From JAEYZS01 sp964469265 (GTDB lineage: Bacteria > Bdellovibrionota > Bdellovibrionia > Bdellovibrionales > JAEYZS01), in contig CAYXYF010000014.1 of the NCBI GenBank assembly GCA_964469265.1, forward strand, positions 1-59,531: a stretch of DNA of 59,531 nt, read 5' to 3'. Position 1 is the first letter of the stretch. Each line of letters starts with the position of its first letter. Position numbers and translations under genes: made by a program. The notes beneath the pieces are model-generated. The model searched no databases and was not told where the DNA came from. It saw nothing but the letters and a program-made list of their open reading frames with translations. Below are positions 42,975 to 52,564 of this stretch, one piece after another.

Positions 42975-44387
42975 ATGAAAAAAATTAAATGGATTTTAGT
43001 ACTTACGGCAGTGATCGCAATGGGAGCTTGTTCAAAGAATGATCCTTCTTCAGATAAATTTATTAACTCTCCAGAAGAACTTTTGGAACGGAATGAAGCG
43101 GCAGTTTTAGACACGGATGGAATGCCAATTTTTGAAGCTACGGTCCACATTGGAAACCAGGTCGTTACGACAAATTCTTCAGGTGTTTTTAGGATTCCTT
43201 CCAATTGGAAGAGCCCACAGCCAGTGACGATTGAAAAAGCGGGTTATGTTAAAACCACTTATTTAGAGCAAATGCCGCAAGGACAAGTCTACACAATAAA
43301 AACGCGCACCCCAGCTGAAAGAATCGAAGTTAAAGGATCGATCAGCGGATTTGGAAACCTTCCAAGAGACGGCTATATTGATTTCGGGTTAGCCGTAGCG
43401 ACACTCGAACCCAAATCAGCTTTGAATTTTAATATTTCTCAAATTATCAGTGACGAATCAGACACGGTCAGTGTTCTTGGACAAAAACTCGATATTCCAA
43501 CTAATGTTTTTGTTCCAAAACAACGAGAGAGCTATGGTTTTATAAGTGTAACGATTGAAAAAGCGTTCTACCGCCTCTTTTATGACTTTCCAGGAACCTA
43601 TACTGCTCAGGCGACGTTGGGTCGATTTGAATTCAAAAAAGTTGCAGACAAACTAAAAGGCGGCCAAAGCTTTTTTGAAGTCGTTAATGACTTTGAATTG
43701 AACTCGGTCGGCACTGCAAGTTTTGTTATTTCAAAACCTAACGAAGCTTTAAATATTCAAGCTAATACAACAAAGCTTATACCAGCAGTGGACTTTATAA
43801 CACCTATGCCTAAATCTGGATTGTTGTTCGGTTTAACAATGATTGAAAAAGGCACAATGTTACAACCGTCAGATATCAAAGTCCGTGAAAATAAGAAGCA
43901 AATGCTCTTGCTCCCTGAGAACATCAAAACTTCCAAAATACTTTTAGTGAATGCAGATAAAATTACGAATAAGGACTCTAGTGAATTATCAGAGAGCATA
44001 ACCACAACTCTTGTAGACAGCACAAACCTACCTTCAGCGGTGTTACTGGATAGAGTTCAAGCGCCAAAGCTTGCTAACAATGCCCTTCAGCTTGATGTTC
44101 CGAAGGCTACACCAAATGTGAGAGCATTTGCTACGTACGTCGCACTATCAAATGTGTCTAAGCACCGTCAGAACAATGTCCTTGTTCAATCCTCTGATAC
44201 TGAATGGGAAATTTATTCCGCAGGTTGGATCGATAGCATTGATCTTCCCGAAATCACCAATGTTCATCCAAGTCAGCGTTGGCAAGTTGGGTTTTATGGC
44301 ATAGACTCACATAAACAAACGGAGTTCACAGATGCTCAATCACTCAACGAAGCAACACATGCGGTTCACAACGCGGTACACTTCTAA
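42975..44387 (+). CDS. Lipoprotein with carboxypeptidase-regulatory-like N-terminal domain
   Basis: A 470-aa lipoprotein. MKKIKWILVLTAVIAMGAC ends in a lipobox Cys. Residues about 40-100 (VLDTDGMPIFEATVHIGNQVVTTNSSGVFRIP, then EKAGYVKTTY) look like a CarboxypepD_reg/TonB plug-type beta domain. The rest is beta-rich and unfamiliar. AGGGGG precedes the ATG. The 3' end overlaps the next lipoprotein gene by about 29 bases in a different frame, so the two are probably translated together and act at the same membrane. Confidence 0.7.
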   Translation: MKKIKWILVLTAVIAMGACSKNDPSSDKFINSPEELLERNEAAVLDTDGMPIFEATVHIGNQVVTTNSSGVFRIPSNWKSPQPVTIEKAGYVKTTYLEQMPQGQVYTIKTRTPAERIEVKGSISGFGNLPRDGYIDFGLAVATLEPKSALNFNISQIISDESDTVSVLGQKLDIPTNVFVPKQRESYGFISVTIEKAFYRLFYDFPGTYTAQATLGRFEFKKVADKLKGGQSFFEVVNDFELNSVGTASFVISKPNEALNIQANTTKLIPAVDFITPMPKSGLLFGLTMIEKGTMLQPSDIKVRENKKQMLLLPENIKTSKILLVNADKITNKDSSELSESITTTLVDSTNLPSAVLLDRVQAPKLANNALQLDVPKATPNVRAFATYVALSNVSKHRQNNVLVQSSDTEWEIYSAGWIDSIDLPEITNVHPSQRWQVGFYGIDSHKQTEFTDAQSLNEATHAVHNAVHF

Positions 44388-44889
44388 GGTTCTTGCAAGG
44401 CTGGTATTTAGCCTTACTCTTCTGACAATGGCCTCTGGTATGAGTGCGTGCTCATCGGCACTCATTGAACCAGAGCGCATTGAAATCAAAGATCCAGGTC
44501 CAAAATCAAAAGTCGTCAAAGGAGAGTTTCTTGATGTTTGGAAAGCCACTCTTATTACATTAGGCAAATACCCTCTTAAAGCCTACGATGAAGAAACTGG
44601 TGTGATTGAAACCGATTTTGTAAAAGGAAAAGAAGCTTGGGTCGCCCCTCATAAGAAACAATATGTTCCTGGGGGTTACCGATACCGGCTTCAGGTTCGC
44701 GTGTTTAAGGGCCGAAAAGGTTCAGGACTTACAAAGGTCGTCATCAGAAAATACCAAGAAGATCAGAAAGACTTTTTTTCAAAGCCTACAAAGATTGAAA
44801 CCGACGGTTTAGAAGAGCTAACGCTGCTCTACAGAATTGAACGAGAAGTTGCGCTTGAAAAAGCACTCGCTGACGTGCAAAGAAATTAA
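44359..44889 (+). CDS. Outer-membrane lipoprotein, BamC/NlpB-like candidate
   Basis: A 176-aa lipoprotein. The signal sequence ends at LTMASGMSACSS, a lipobox Cys. The body (VWKATLITLGKYPLKAYDEETGVIETDFVKGKEAW, then RYRLQVRVFKGRKGSGLTKVVIRKY) recalls the helix-grip domain of BamC and of related lipoproteins. This match is by eye and weak. The frame extends to 44332; I use the internal ATG at 44359. Its stop shares TTAA with the stop of the HEAT-repeat gene on the other strand. Confidence 0.62.
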   Translation: MRFTTRYTSKVLARLVFSLTLLTMASGMSACSSALIEPERIEIKDPGPKSKVVKGEFLDVWKATLITLGKYPLKAYDEETGVIETDFVKGKEAWVAPHKKQYVPGGYRYRLQVRVFKGRKGSGLTKVVIRKYQEDQKDFFSKPTKIETDGLEELTLLYRIEREVALEKALADVQRN

Positions 44890-45455
44890 TTGTACTTTTT
44901 TAAAGCTTGGCGAGCGAGTCTTTGAATTTGCGGATCCTTATCTTCTAACAGGGTCCGATATTGCTCGTAACTCCCTAGTTTGAATTCCATAAGAGTAGCT
45001 ACAATTTTTGGACGAATCCAAAGGCTTTGATCACCTCTAAAGTTTTTCGGATCGTTTAAAGAGTTCCACAAAAGAGGCTCACTTTCTTTGTCTTTTAAAA
45101 TTTTAATTGCACTTAAAGCCTGTGCACGCACCAGCATGGAGGGATCTTTTTTCAACATATCGCGTGCGATGGACTTTGCTTCATCGGGCTTAAGAGCGAC
45201 AAAGGTTTTTAGTCCTGCCTCTCTAAGAAACCAATCTTTACTTTTAACTGCTTTTCTTGCAAGCGGTATGGATTGAGTTTTGTCTTTGGTCACGATTTGA
45301 TGATAAGCATCCCAGCGTGCCTCTAAAGAGTAGTTCGAGTTAAAAACAATTGAATTTAAATTTCCTTTAGCGCTTTTTACTTTTGATTCTGTAGGGATAC
45401 TCGCAAGACCTGTTTGTGCAAATACAATGGTCATTATAAAAATAAATTTTTTCAT
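44886..45455 (-). CDS. Secreted HEAT-repeat protein
   Basis: A 189-aa exported protein with signal peptide MKKFIFIMTIVFAQTGLAS. Paired helices with A-R-x-A/E-A-x-x-A-L-x-x-L-x spacing (SIPLARKAVKSKDWFLREAGLKTFVAL, MLVRAQALSAIKILKDKESEPLLW, PQIQRLARQALKKYN) mark HEAT-like repeats. Such solenoids bind proteins; no catalytic motif is present. The gene starts 8 bases after the stop of the coiled-coil membrane protein gene, so the two form an operon. Confidence 0.8.
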   Translation of the reverse strand: MKKFIFIMTIVFAQTGLASIPTESKVKSAKGNLNSIVFNSNYSLEARWDAYHQIVTKDKTQSIPLARKAVKSKDWFLREAGLKTFVALKPDEAKSIARDMLKKDPSMLVRAQALSAIKILKDKESEPLLWNSLNDPKNFRGDQSLWIRPKIVATLMEFKLGSYEQYRTLLEDKDPQIQRLARQALKKYN

Positions 45456-45463
45456 TAAATTCC

Positions 45464-46579
45464 TTATGTTTTATTCAAAAAGTTTTCAAACTCTTCAATA
45501 AGTTTTTCGCTATTATCTTTTCCGTCGCTCTCAACCTTAGGAGCCTCTGTAGCAGCTAACTGCTCAGCTTCTTCAACAAGTTTTTCCGAATCAACCTTAG
45601 GCTCTTCCTTCTTCTCGTCTTTGTTCTCGTCTTTGTTCTCGCCTTTTCCGTCTTGAGGCTTATCTGCAATTTCTGCCTCAACTGCACTTTCAAATTCGTT
45701 CAGTAGGTCAGCGTCTGTTGGCGCATCCATAGCAGTGGGCTTTTTAACTTCCTCAGTCTCAATCACGTTTTGTTCAAGCGCTTCTTTTTGTTTTACGGCT
45801 TCTTGGAACTCTGCCAGAACATCTTGCTCTTCTGTCTGTGCAGCTTCAGCCTTAGCGCTAGAAGCATTTTCTGCTTCCGACTCAGCCTCAGCGAGTGAAG
45901 CGTTGGCTCCACGAAGCTTCTCTAGTTCATTTTTTAATTTAATGTTCTCAGACTTATAAAACGATAGGTTGGCAATATCGTCTTCAATGATCTCATACTC
46001 CGCAAGTTTATCAGAGAGCTCAGCCACTTTCTCTTTAAGGGCTTCTGCATCTCCGACGTTGCCGTTGTCTTTTTTTTGTAATGTCTCTATTTCAACGCGA
46101 AGATCTGCAATAACTTTTTCTTTCTCTTTAAGTGCTTTTGCAAGCTCGTCGTTTTGTCTGGCTTGGACTTCACTTGCCGCACTCTGCGCACCAGCTGCAG
46201 CCGCTTCAAAATCTGGCGGCGGCGGAACAGAATCACTTGGAGCTTCGTCAGTGACTTCACTAAGAGTTTGATCAATCTCTTCTTGCGAAATTTCTGGAGT
46301 AGCACCCATTAGATCATCCAAGCTATCCAGATCATCAAGGGGGTTAGTTTCCTCTTCAGGCTCTTCCTTTTCAGGCGGAGGGGCTGTCACTTTTTCTTCG
46401 GTACTTTCAAGTTCTTTTCGGCGCTCACTAATAGATCGTGCCGCAGGTGTGGAGGCTTCTTTATCTTCCTTGAAAGACCGGAGTATAACGAAAACAACTA
46501 AGACAAAGATAATCGCAAAACCGATTTGAATAATAGCGACGTTGTTATCTAAGAAAAAAGTAATGAACGACTGAGCCAT
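45464..46579 (-). CDS. Membrane-anchored acidic coiled-coil protein
   Basis: A 371-aa protein. A single helix near the N terminus (VAIIQIGFAIIFVLVVFVIL) is followed by a strongly acidic, Glu/Lys/Ala-rich cytoplasmic region with coiled-coil heptads at about residues 140-250 (LAKALKEKEKVIADLRVEIETLQK). Two low-complexity Pro/Glu/Asp blocks lie around it, and a short repeated GENKDENKDEKKEE is present. No enzymatic domain. It may be a scaffold or envelope spacer. It is divergent from putA and upstream of the HEAT-repeat gene. Confidence 0.75.
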   Translation of the reverse strand: MAQSFITFFLDNNVAIIQIGFAIIFVLVVFVILRSFKEDKEASTPAARSISERRKELESTEEKVTAPPPEKEEPEEETNPLDDLDSLDDLMGATPEISQEEIDQTLSEVTDEAPSDSVPPPPDFEAAAAGAQSAASEVQARQNDELAKALKEKEKVIADLRVEIETLQKKDNGNVGDAEALKEKVAELSDKLAEYEIIEDDIANLSFYKSENIKLKNELEKLRGANASLAEAESEAENASSAKAEAAQTEEQDVLAEFQEAVKQKEALEQNVIETEEVKKPTAMDAPTDADLLNEFESAVEAEIADKPQDGKGENKDENKDEKKEEPKVDSEKLVEEAEQLAATEAPKVESDGKDNSEKLIEEFENFLNKT

Positions 46580-46758
46580 CTGTAAATTTTGGTTTCTATT
46601 GACAAAAAGGTCAACAAACTCACTGGTTTATCCCTAAAAAGCCTCCGTCCTTCTAGCCAATAGTATTGAACGCCGCATAATACGACAAAAGGTGATTGCC
46701 CAAAGCCTATCCGAAAGGCGATATTCACTGCGGTTTTCCCATACAATATAGGTGTAAT

Positions 46759-49698
46759 ATGCTGAATAGAATCGACAATGAAATCATCGAAACTGGTAAA
46801 AGTATTTTTCAATCAATAGATGGTGACGGCCAAAGTATATTTAACAAAGACTGGTGGTATGGAAAGATCATGGACTGGTCGATGAAGAACGAAGACTTTA
46901 AGGTCAAAATGTTTCGCTTCGTGGACGTTCTTCCCTACTTGAAAACCAACAACGAAGTTACAAAACATCTTAAAGAATATTTCTCCGATGAAAATGGCGA
47001 CTTACCAAAAGTATTTGGCTTTGGACTTGGAATTGGATCACTGGCACCAGGACTTCTTTCTGGCGCAATAAAAAAGAATGTTACTGAAATGGCAAAGATG
47101 TTCATCACTGGCGAAAATGCCGAAGAAGCTCTTGCCGTACTCAAAAAAGCGCGCAAACAAAAATTAGCATTCACCGTGGATATCCTCGGAGAAGCTACCC
47201 TTTCTGAAAAAGAAGCTCTCGAATATCAAAATAAATATTTAAATCTTATCTCTTGGTTAGCTAAAGACTCAAAGAGCTGGGATTATGATGCGCAACTTGA
47301 CTCTGACCAATGGGGAGAGATTCCAAAGGTCAACGTTTCTGTTAAGCTCAGCGCTCTTTATTCGCAAATCAAGACAGAAGCTTTTGAGTCTTCAGTCGAA
47401 GCTCTTTGCGGGCGCCTCACTCCAATCTTTGATTTAGCAATGGAGAATAATGTCTTCATTAACCTTGATATGGAAAATTATGATCTTAAAGACCTCACAC
47501 TTGAAGTTTTTAAAAGAATGATCATGAAGCCAGAATATAAATCTTATCCTCATTGGGGAATTGTCATTCAGGCATATCTTCGTGATTCTCACGAGGATAC
47601 AAAGTCGCTTGTTGAATTTGCTAAGAAGCGCGGAGTTGCGTTTTGCATCCGTCTTGTCAAAGGTGCTTATTGGGATTTTGAAACTATCGTATCTGACCAA
47701 CGGTACTGGCCAATTCCAGTTTATACGAACAAACAAGAATCTGATGCAAATTACGAAAACTGCATTGAGACCCTACTTACAAACCATCAGCATATCAAAG
47801 CGGCATTTGGTTCACACAACGTAAGATCAATTTCTACCGCAATTGTTTTAGCACAAAAATTAAATCTTCCAAAAAATGCATTTGAGATTCAAATGCTGTA
47901 TGGAATGGCTGAGCCCATTAAAAAAGCATTGGTCAAGCAAGGCTATCGCGTGCGCGAGTATGCGCCCGTTGGTGAGCTAATCCCAGGAATGGCATATCTT
48001 GTCCGACGTCTGCTTGAGAACACTTCAAACGAGTCCTTCTTAAAATCAAAGTTTGCAGATAATGTTTCAGCAGACTCACTTTTAGTTTCACCTCATGAAA
48101 ACCTAGAAAAGACAATTGCAAAACCAGTAAAAACAGGTTTTTACAACGAGCCTCTTCTTGATTTTAACCTAAAACAAAATCGTGAAAAGATGATTGCAAC
48201 AATCCAAAAGCTTAAAACGGAAAAACCCAAAGTTTTCCCAGTTGTAATTAATGGCGAAAGAATTAAAACCAACAATACCATTGTTAGCATCAATCCAGCT
48301 TTCCCATCTGAAGTCATTGGTGAGGTTTCCGTAGCGACCGTGGCAGAAGCTGAAAGTGCTGTGAATGTAGCCCACAGGGCATATGCAACTTGGTCCAAGG
48401 TACCTGCATCAAAACGCGCAGACCTCGTAGACAAACTTGCAGAAGTCATGCTTAAGCGAAGATTTGAACTCAACGCGATCGAAGTCCTTGAGGTTGGAAA
48501 GCCATGGCTTGAAGCCGATGGTGATATCACTGAAGCCATCGACTTTTGCCGCTATTACGCAAGACACATGAGAGAACTGGCAAAACCGATAAGAGCAGGT
48601 CAGGTTGCTGGCGAAGTAAGCTTCTACCATTACAAGCCACGTGGAGTTTGTTTGGTGATCGCCCCATGGAACTTCCCACTGGCGATCTTAACTGGAATGG
48701 TCACAGCGGCTTTAGTGACTGGAAACACAGTCGTCATGAAGCCTGCAGAGCAAAGCTCGCTTATCGGTGCGAAGTTAATGGAAATGATTGAGGAAGCAGG
48801 TTTCCCGAAAGATGTTGTGAGCTTTTTACCTGGTATTGGAGAAGAAATTGGGCCATTTCTTGTTGAGCATCCAAAGGTTGAAATTATCGCCTTCACGGGA
48901 TCCAAAGCTGTTGGCCTTGATATCCTAAAAAAATCTGCTGAAGTTCAGCCTGGCCAAGTCAGTGTCAAAAAATGCATCATTGAAATGGGTGGAAAAAACG
49001 CGATGATTATAGATTCGGATGCAGACCTTGATGAGGCAGTTGCAGCGTGTGTTTATTCTGCCTTTGGCTTCCAAGGACAGAAGTGTTCAGCCTTAAGCCG
49101 CGCCATCGTTCACCAAGATATCTATGACAGATTCCTTGAACGCATGGTCGAGGCATCTGGCAGCATTAAAGTAAAGTCCCCAGAAGATCCTCAGTGTTAT
49201 CTCGGTCCCGTCATCGATAACGATGCTTACACGAGAATCATGAATACAATTGAAGATGCTAAGAAGCATTCTAAAATGGTATTTCAAGCTGAAGTTCCAA
49301 GCGAGGGCTACTTTGTACCACCAACAATTTTTGCAGATGTTGATCCGCAAAGCTCTTTAGCACAAAATGAAATATTTGGTCCCGTGTTAGCCGTAATTAA
49401 AGCCAAAGATATTGATGAGGCAATTTATATCGCAAACAACACAGAGTACGGGTTGACGGGTGGTTTGTTCTCACGAAGTCCTGCAAACATTGAAAAAGTA
49501 AAAAATGAGTTTGAAGTCGGAAACCTTTATATCAACAGAACCATCACAGGTGCCATGGTTGAAAGACATCCCTTTGGCGGATTTAAAATGTCAGGTGTTG
49601 GCAGTAAAACTGGCGGTGTTGATTACTTAAAGCAATATATGGAACCGCGTGTGGTTACTGAGAATACGATGCGTAGAGGGTTCGCTCCGACTGAATAA
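46759..49698 (+). CDS. putA: Bifunctional proline dehydrogenase / L-glutamate gamma-semialdehyde dehydrogenase (PutA)
   Basis: PutA oxidises proline to glutamate in two steps. The 979-aa protein has the FAD-binding PRODH barrel first (about residues 60-430: LAFTVDILGEAT, VSVKLSALYSQI, FCIRLVKGAYWDFE, YAPVGELIPGMAYLVRRLLENTSN). The ALDH domain follows (about 500-970), with FTGSKAVGL, EMGGKNAMI, and catalytic Cys in FGFQGQKCSALSRAI. There is no N-terminal ribbon-helix-helix DNA-binding domain, so it is the non-regulatory two-domain type. The start ATG has AGGTG upstream; the longer frame to a TTG at 46696 is rejected. Its 3' end overlaps the convergent rhomboid gene by 44 bases. Confidence 0.94.
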   Translation: MLNRIDNEIIETGKSIFQSIDGDGQSIFNKDWWYGKIMDWSMKNEDFKVKMFRFVDVLPYLKTNNEVTKHLKEYFSDENGDLPKVFGFGLGIGSLAPGLLSGAIKKNVTEMAKMFITGENAEEALAVLKKARKQKLAFTVDILGEATLSEKEALEYQNKYLNLISWLAKDSKSWDYDAQLDSDQWGEIPKVNVSVKLSALYSQIKTEAFESSVEALCGRLTPIFDLAMENNVFINLDMENYDLKDLTLEVFKRMIMKPEYKSYPHWGIVIQAYLRDSHEDTKSLVEFAKKRGVAFCIRLVKGAYWDFETIVSDQRYWPIPVYTNKQESDANYENCIETLLTNHQHIKAAFGSHNVRSISTAIVLAQKLNLPKNAFEIQMLYGMAEPIKKALVKQGYRVREYAPVGELIPGMAYLVRRLLENTSNESFLKSKFADNVSADSLLVSPHENLEKTIAKPVKTGFYNEPLLDFNLKQNREKMIATIQKLKTEKPKVFPVVINGERIKTNNTIVSINPAFPSEVIGEVSVATVAEAESAVNVAHRAYATWSKVPASKRADLVDKLAEVMLKRRFELNAIEVLEVGKPWLEADGDITEAIDFCRYYARHMRELAKPIRAGQVAGEVSFYHYKPRGVCLVIAPWNFPLAILTGMVTAALVTGNTVVMKPAEQSSLIGAKLMEMIEEAGFPKDVVSFLPGIGEEIGPFLVEHPKVEIIAFTGSKAVGLDILKKSAEVQPGQVSVKKCIIEMGGKNAMIIDSDADLDEAVAACVYSAFGFQGQKCSALSRAIVHQDIYDRFLERMVEASGSIKVKSPEDPQCYLGPVIDNDAYTRIMNTIEDAKKHSKMVFQAEVPSEGYFVPPTIFADVDPQSSLAQNEIFGPVLAVIKAKDIDEAIYIANNTEYGLTGGLFSRSPANIEKVKNEFEVGNLYINRTITGAMVERHPFGGFKMSGVGSKTGGVDYLKQYMEPRVVTENTMRRGFAPTE

Positions 49699-50605
49699 AG
49701 CGAAGCACTAACCCAGTGATGGCCCCGTAAGCAAAGCCCCCAAGGTGTGCGGCGTGGGCCACACCACCGAATTCTTCCATCGTTCCGAAGTAACCTGCAA
49801 GATCTGAAGCTAACCAAACAATCATTACCACCCAGACTGGGAACTTTTTAAATCCGTGGTAGCCTGTTTTTGGTAAGACCCAATAAAAGCAGTTGATCTT
49901 TTTTTTCCACATCAGCACTAAGACTAATCCCATAAGTCCACTAATAGCACCACTTGCTCCGATGAGCGGTGCTTCAGAGGCTCCTGAAGTAAGCATAAAA
50001 ATATATGCTGCTGCAATTCCCGCACTAAGATAAAATCCGATAAAATAAAAAGATCCAAATAGACGTTCAATGAAACTTCCAAAGATCAAAAGAAACCACA
50101 GGTTTGAAATAAGATGAACTGCCCCACCGTGCGCAAACTGATAAGACAGCATGTTAAAAATTGAAGCGTTCGACTGTGTCACTCCCATAATGTACGATGG
50201 ATCTTCCCTCTGCTGCCTCACCATCTTCGTGTAGTGATCCTTCCAATAATTATACTGGATCTCATCTCCTTCAAAGGAGTGAGTTTCGGCATACTTTTTA
50301 AAAAAAGAACTTCGGAACGCCAATGATCCTAAAGTCATCTGACTTGTTCTGTTTCCTATTCGGGCCTTGTAGGCAATGGAGTTCAGTAAATCAGTGGACT
50401 CTTGAGGGTTTTGATCAATGATTTGAGAGAACACCTGCCCCTGAGCTTGTAAGAAGTAATTATCATTATAAACTGCATTCATTTTGTCTTCGAACTGCTG
50501 TGACTGTCTAGAATACGAAAAATAAAACGCAACATTTGTCAGAAGTAAACACCATGTGATTAGTGCTCTAAATGTTGGAACGCCATGAAAGATAGGAAAG
50601 ATCAT
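49655..50605 (-). CDS. Rhomboid-family intramembrane serine protease
   Basis: A 316-aa inner-membrane protein. The catalytic Ser is in APLIGASGAISGLMGLVLVL (GxSG) and the catalytic His in GVAHAAHLGGFAYGAITGL. An extra N-terminal helix (ALITWCLLLTNVAFYF), a long periplasmic/cytoplasmic loop and the HGGAVHLISNLWFLLIFGSFIERLFG helix complete the fold. Rhomboids cut transmembrane helices. The gene start overlaps the RDD/TPR gene stop by 4 bases, so they are translationally coupled. The 3' end overlaps putA by 44 bases on the opposite strand. Confidence 0.93.
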   Translation of the reverse strand: MIFPIFHGVPTFRALITWCLLLTNVAFYFSYSRQSQQFEDKMNAVYNDNYFLQAQGQVFSQIIDQNPQESTDLLNSIAYKARIGNRTSQMTLGSLAFRSSFFKKYAETHSFEGDEIQYNYWKDHYTKMVRQQREDPSYIMGVTQSNASIFNMLSYQFAHGGAVHLISNLWFLLIFGSFIERLFGSFYFIGFYLSAGIAAAYIFMLTSGASEAPLIGASGAISGLMGLVLVLMWKKKINCFYWVLPKTGYHGFKKFPVWVVMIVWLASDLAGYFGTMEEFGGVAHAAHLGGFAYGAITGLVLRFIQSERTLYASYSQ

Positions 50606-52515
50606 CGGCCGCTCCTTTTGATCTTTTCAACTATTTGCTTAAAACGATCTGGCGACGCGATAGATCTTGAAGATTTTGTTTTCTCTTCAAAAAGTGCAAC
50701 AACTTTTCTTGCAAGTTCAAATTCTCTTGTATTGTAAAACACCACCGCTAAAGTCTTTGCTTGATGCTTCGTCAAATGGTGGCTCTCAAAAAGCTTTCGT
50801 GCCATAGGGCCTGCATCATTCCAAAGTGAGCGTGAACTCAATGCGATAATGATTTTTGTACCAAGTGCTTGATGGTACAGCCCTGTGTTTTCAGATTCTT
50901 GCCACCACTTAGCGTGCTCTTTAAGATTATTTTCATCTGCAAGATCGACCAACATTGATCTTACTTCATAATTTAAAAAGCTCGATTTTGATGTCGTTCT
51001 TAAAATATTTCTAAAAATTTGATCGGCAGCAATATTTTTTCCTTCGCTTTTGGCTTTTATTCCAGCGAGGTACATCTGAATTTTTGGATCATCGATATAA
51101 AACCTAAAACTGTCTACGATCTGTTTAACATCTGTCATTCCACACTGATTTGTTTTGATATAAGTGAGTAGGGTTTCCTCAGGCATCTGCTGGCGAGGAC
51201 CGTTCTCGAGTTGCTCAACGAGAATTCCACAAGCAGACTTTGACGACACAGCACATCCGCTCTCGATTTCTAAATTACAGAGTTCAGATGCAAATGATAT
51301 CTTACTATTATCTGGCATGTACGCATAAGTACTTTGAAAAACTCCCCGAGATTCTTCTGGTTTATCTAATTTCCAAAGGGTCAGCGCTCTGTACTTTCCT
51401 AGAAAGTCATTTAAAGACTTATTGAGCCACATTTCATCAAGTAGGTTAATGAGTGCGCTATAATTTTGTGTCTTATCAAAGTGCTTTATCGCCCAAACCT
51501 TTAGGTAATCATTTTCAATTTTCTTTTTGGTTAATAAAATGTCTGCGCCTTTCCAGTTTTGCTCAGACCATTGTGCGATCATTTCAGTAAGGACACATGC
51601 TTCATTCTCAGGTCCCACGCTGCATACTTTAGTTAAGTATTTATCAGATATTTCACTGTTGTTTTCATAGATAAAGGCCTTTGCAAGATACGCTTTATCA
51701 AGCTCTTCTCCGTAGCTGATCGCTCTTTGAGCTTCTCTTTCAAGACACCCCTCATCAACGCGGTCAGCACCATAAAGTGTAAGAGCAATATCCATTCTTG
51801 AACTTGTGGTGTTTGGCCACGTCGACTTTGCTTCTGAAACCTTCGCACACAAATATTCAGGTTGAGTGACAAACTCGCTTAAACTTCGAATATCATCCCG
51901 AAAGAACAAAAGCTGAGCAAATGCCATTGCAAAAATATTTGCTGCAACCATTGCATAAATAAATCGCACCCATAGTCTTTCAACCATCGTTGGAGCAGTA
52001 TCTTGCCGTTTTGAGCTTCGTACGTAGGTATCTGAGAACCTATCATGAAGCGGTCTTCTTAAGCGATTTGAGAATACCTCAAGCAACGGAATGCATAATG
52101 CAATAAAGGAAATAAAAAGTGTCACGGATCGAATCAGACAGTTTACAAATGTGAGTTTTTGTCCGTGAATAAGTGATACCACGTCGATCTTAAATATTTT
52201 TTTCCCGATTGTTTTTCCGAAAGCATAGGTCGCTATGGAGTGGTACAAAACAAAAAAGACAGCGTATCCACAAACGATACCCAGAACCATCAAGTTTACC
52301 AGACCATCGTGCTCATCTAGAATTGCCGACTGCATTTTTTTTCGTAGAGGCGATAGAAGCACATTGGCTGTAATGCTGATAATTATGAAGTCGACAACAA
52401 AAGCTGCGATTCGGTCCCACACATAAGCTAGAGGAATTTCATCTAAATTCTTCTTAGAAAGCTCTTCAACTCGTCTTGATAAATAAGAATACTTCATCCC
52501 CCACTTTATCGACAT
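50602..52515 (-). CDS. RDD-family membrane protein with C-terminal TPR-like repeats
   Basis: A 637-aa protein. The N-terminal half (about residues 25-170) is an RDD domain: YVWDRIAAFVVDFIIISITANVLL with the R-D-D arrangement, IGKKIFKIDVVSL and NCLIRSVTLFISFIALCIPLLEVF. A further helix near 200 (AMVAANIFAMAFAQLLFF) anchors a large TPR/Sel1-like helical domain (about 220-630) with several cysteines (CSVGPENEAC, SACGILVEQL), so that part is likely periplasmic. The start could also be at 52497. It is coupled to the rhomboid, for which the TPR domain may present substrates. Confidence 0.78.
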   Translation of the reverse strand: MSIKWGMKYSYLSRRVEELSKKNLDEIPLAYVWDRIAAFVVDFIIISITANVLLSPLRKKMQSAILDEHDGLVNLMVLGIVCGYAVFFVLYHSIATYAFGKTIGKKIFKIDVVSLIHGQKLTFVNCLIRSVTLFISFIALCIPLLEVFSNRLRRPLHDRFSDTYVRSSKRQDTAPTMVERLWVRFIYAMVAANIFAMAFAQLLFFRDDIRSLSEFVTQPEYLCAKVSEAKSTWPNTTSSRMDIALTLYGADRVDEGCLEREAQRAISYGEELDKAYLAKAFIYENNSEISDKYLTKVCSVGPENEACVLTEMIAQWSEQNWKGADILLTKKKIENDYLKVWAIKHFDKTQNYSALINLLDEMWLNKSLNDFLGKYRALTLWKLDKPEESRGVFQSTYAYMPDNSKISFASELCNLEIESGCAVSSKSACGILVEQLENGPRQQMPEETLLTYIKTNQCGMTDVKQIVDSFRFYIDDPKIQMYLAGIKAKSEGKNIAADQIFRNILRTTSKSSFLNYEVRSMLVDLADENNLKEHAKWWQESENTGLYHQALGTKIIIALSSRSLWNDAGPMARKLFESHHLTKHQAKTLAVVFYNTREFELARKVVALFEEKTKSSRSIASPDRFKQIVEKIKRSGR

Positions 52516-52564
52516 AAAACGAGGAGAAACTGAGTCTAAAAAGGGTTAGAAAAGTATCCCTAGA

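Noticed and set aside
42715..46715. 15-mer CAAAGCCTATCCGAA occurring twice (42715-42729 and 46701-46715)
   Set aside because: A single shared 15-mer is about what chance gives in 60 kb, and there is no extended similarity.
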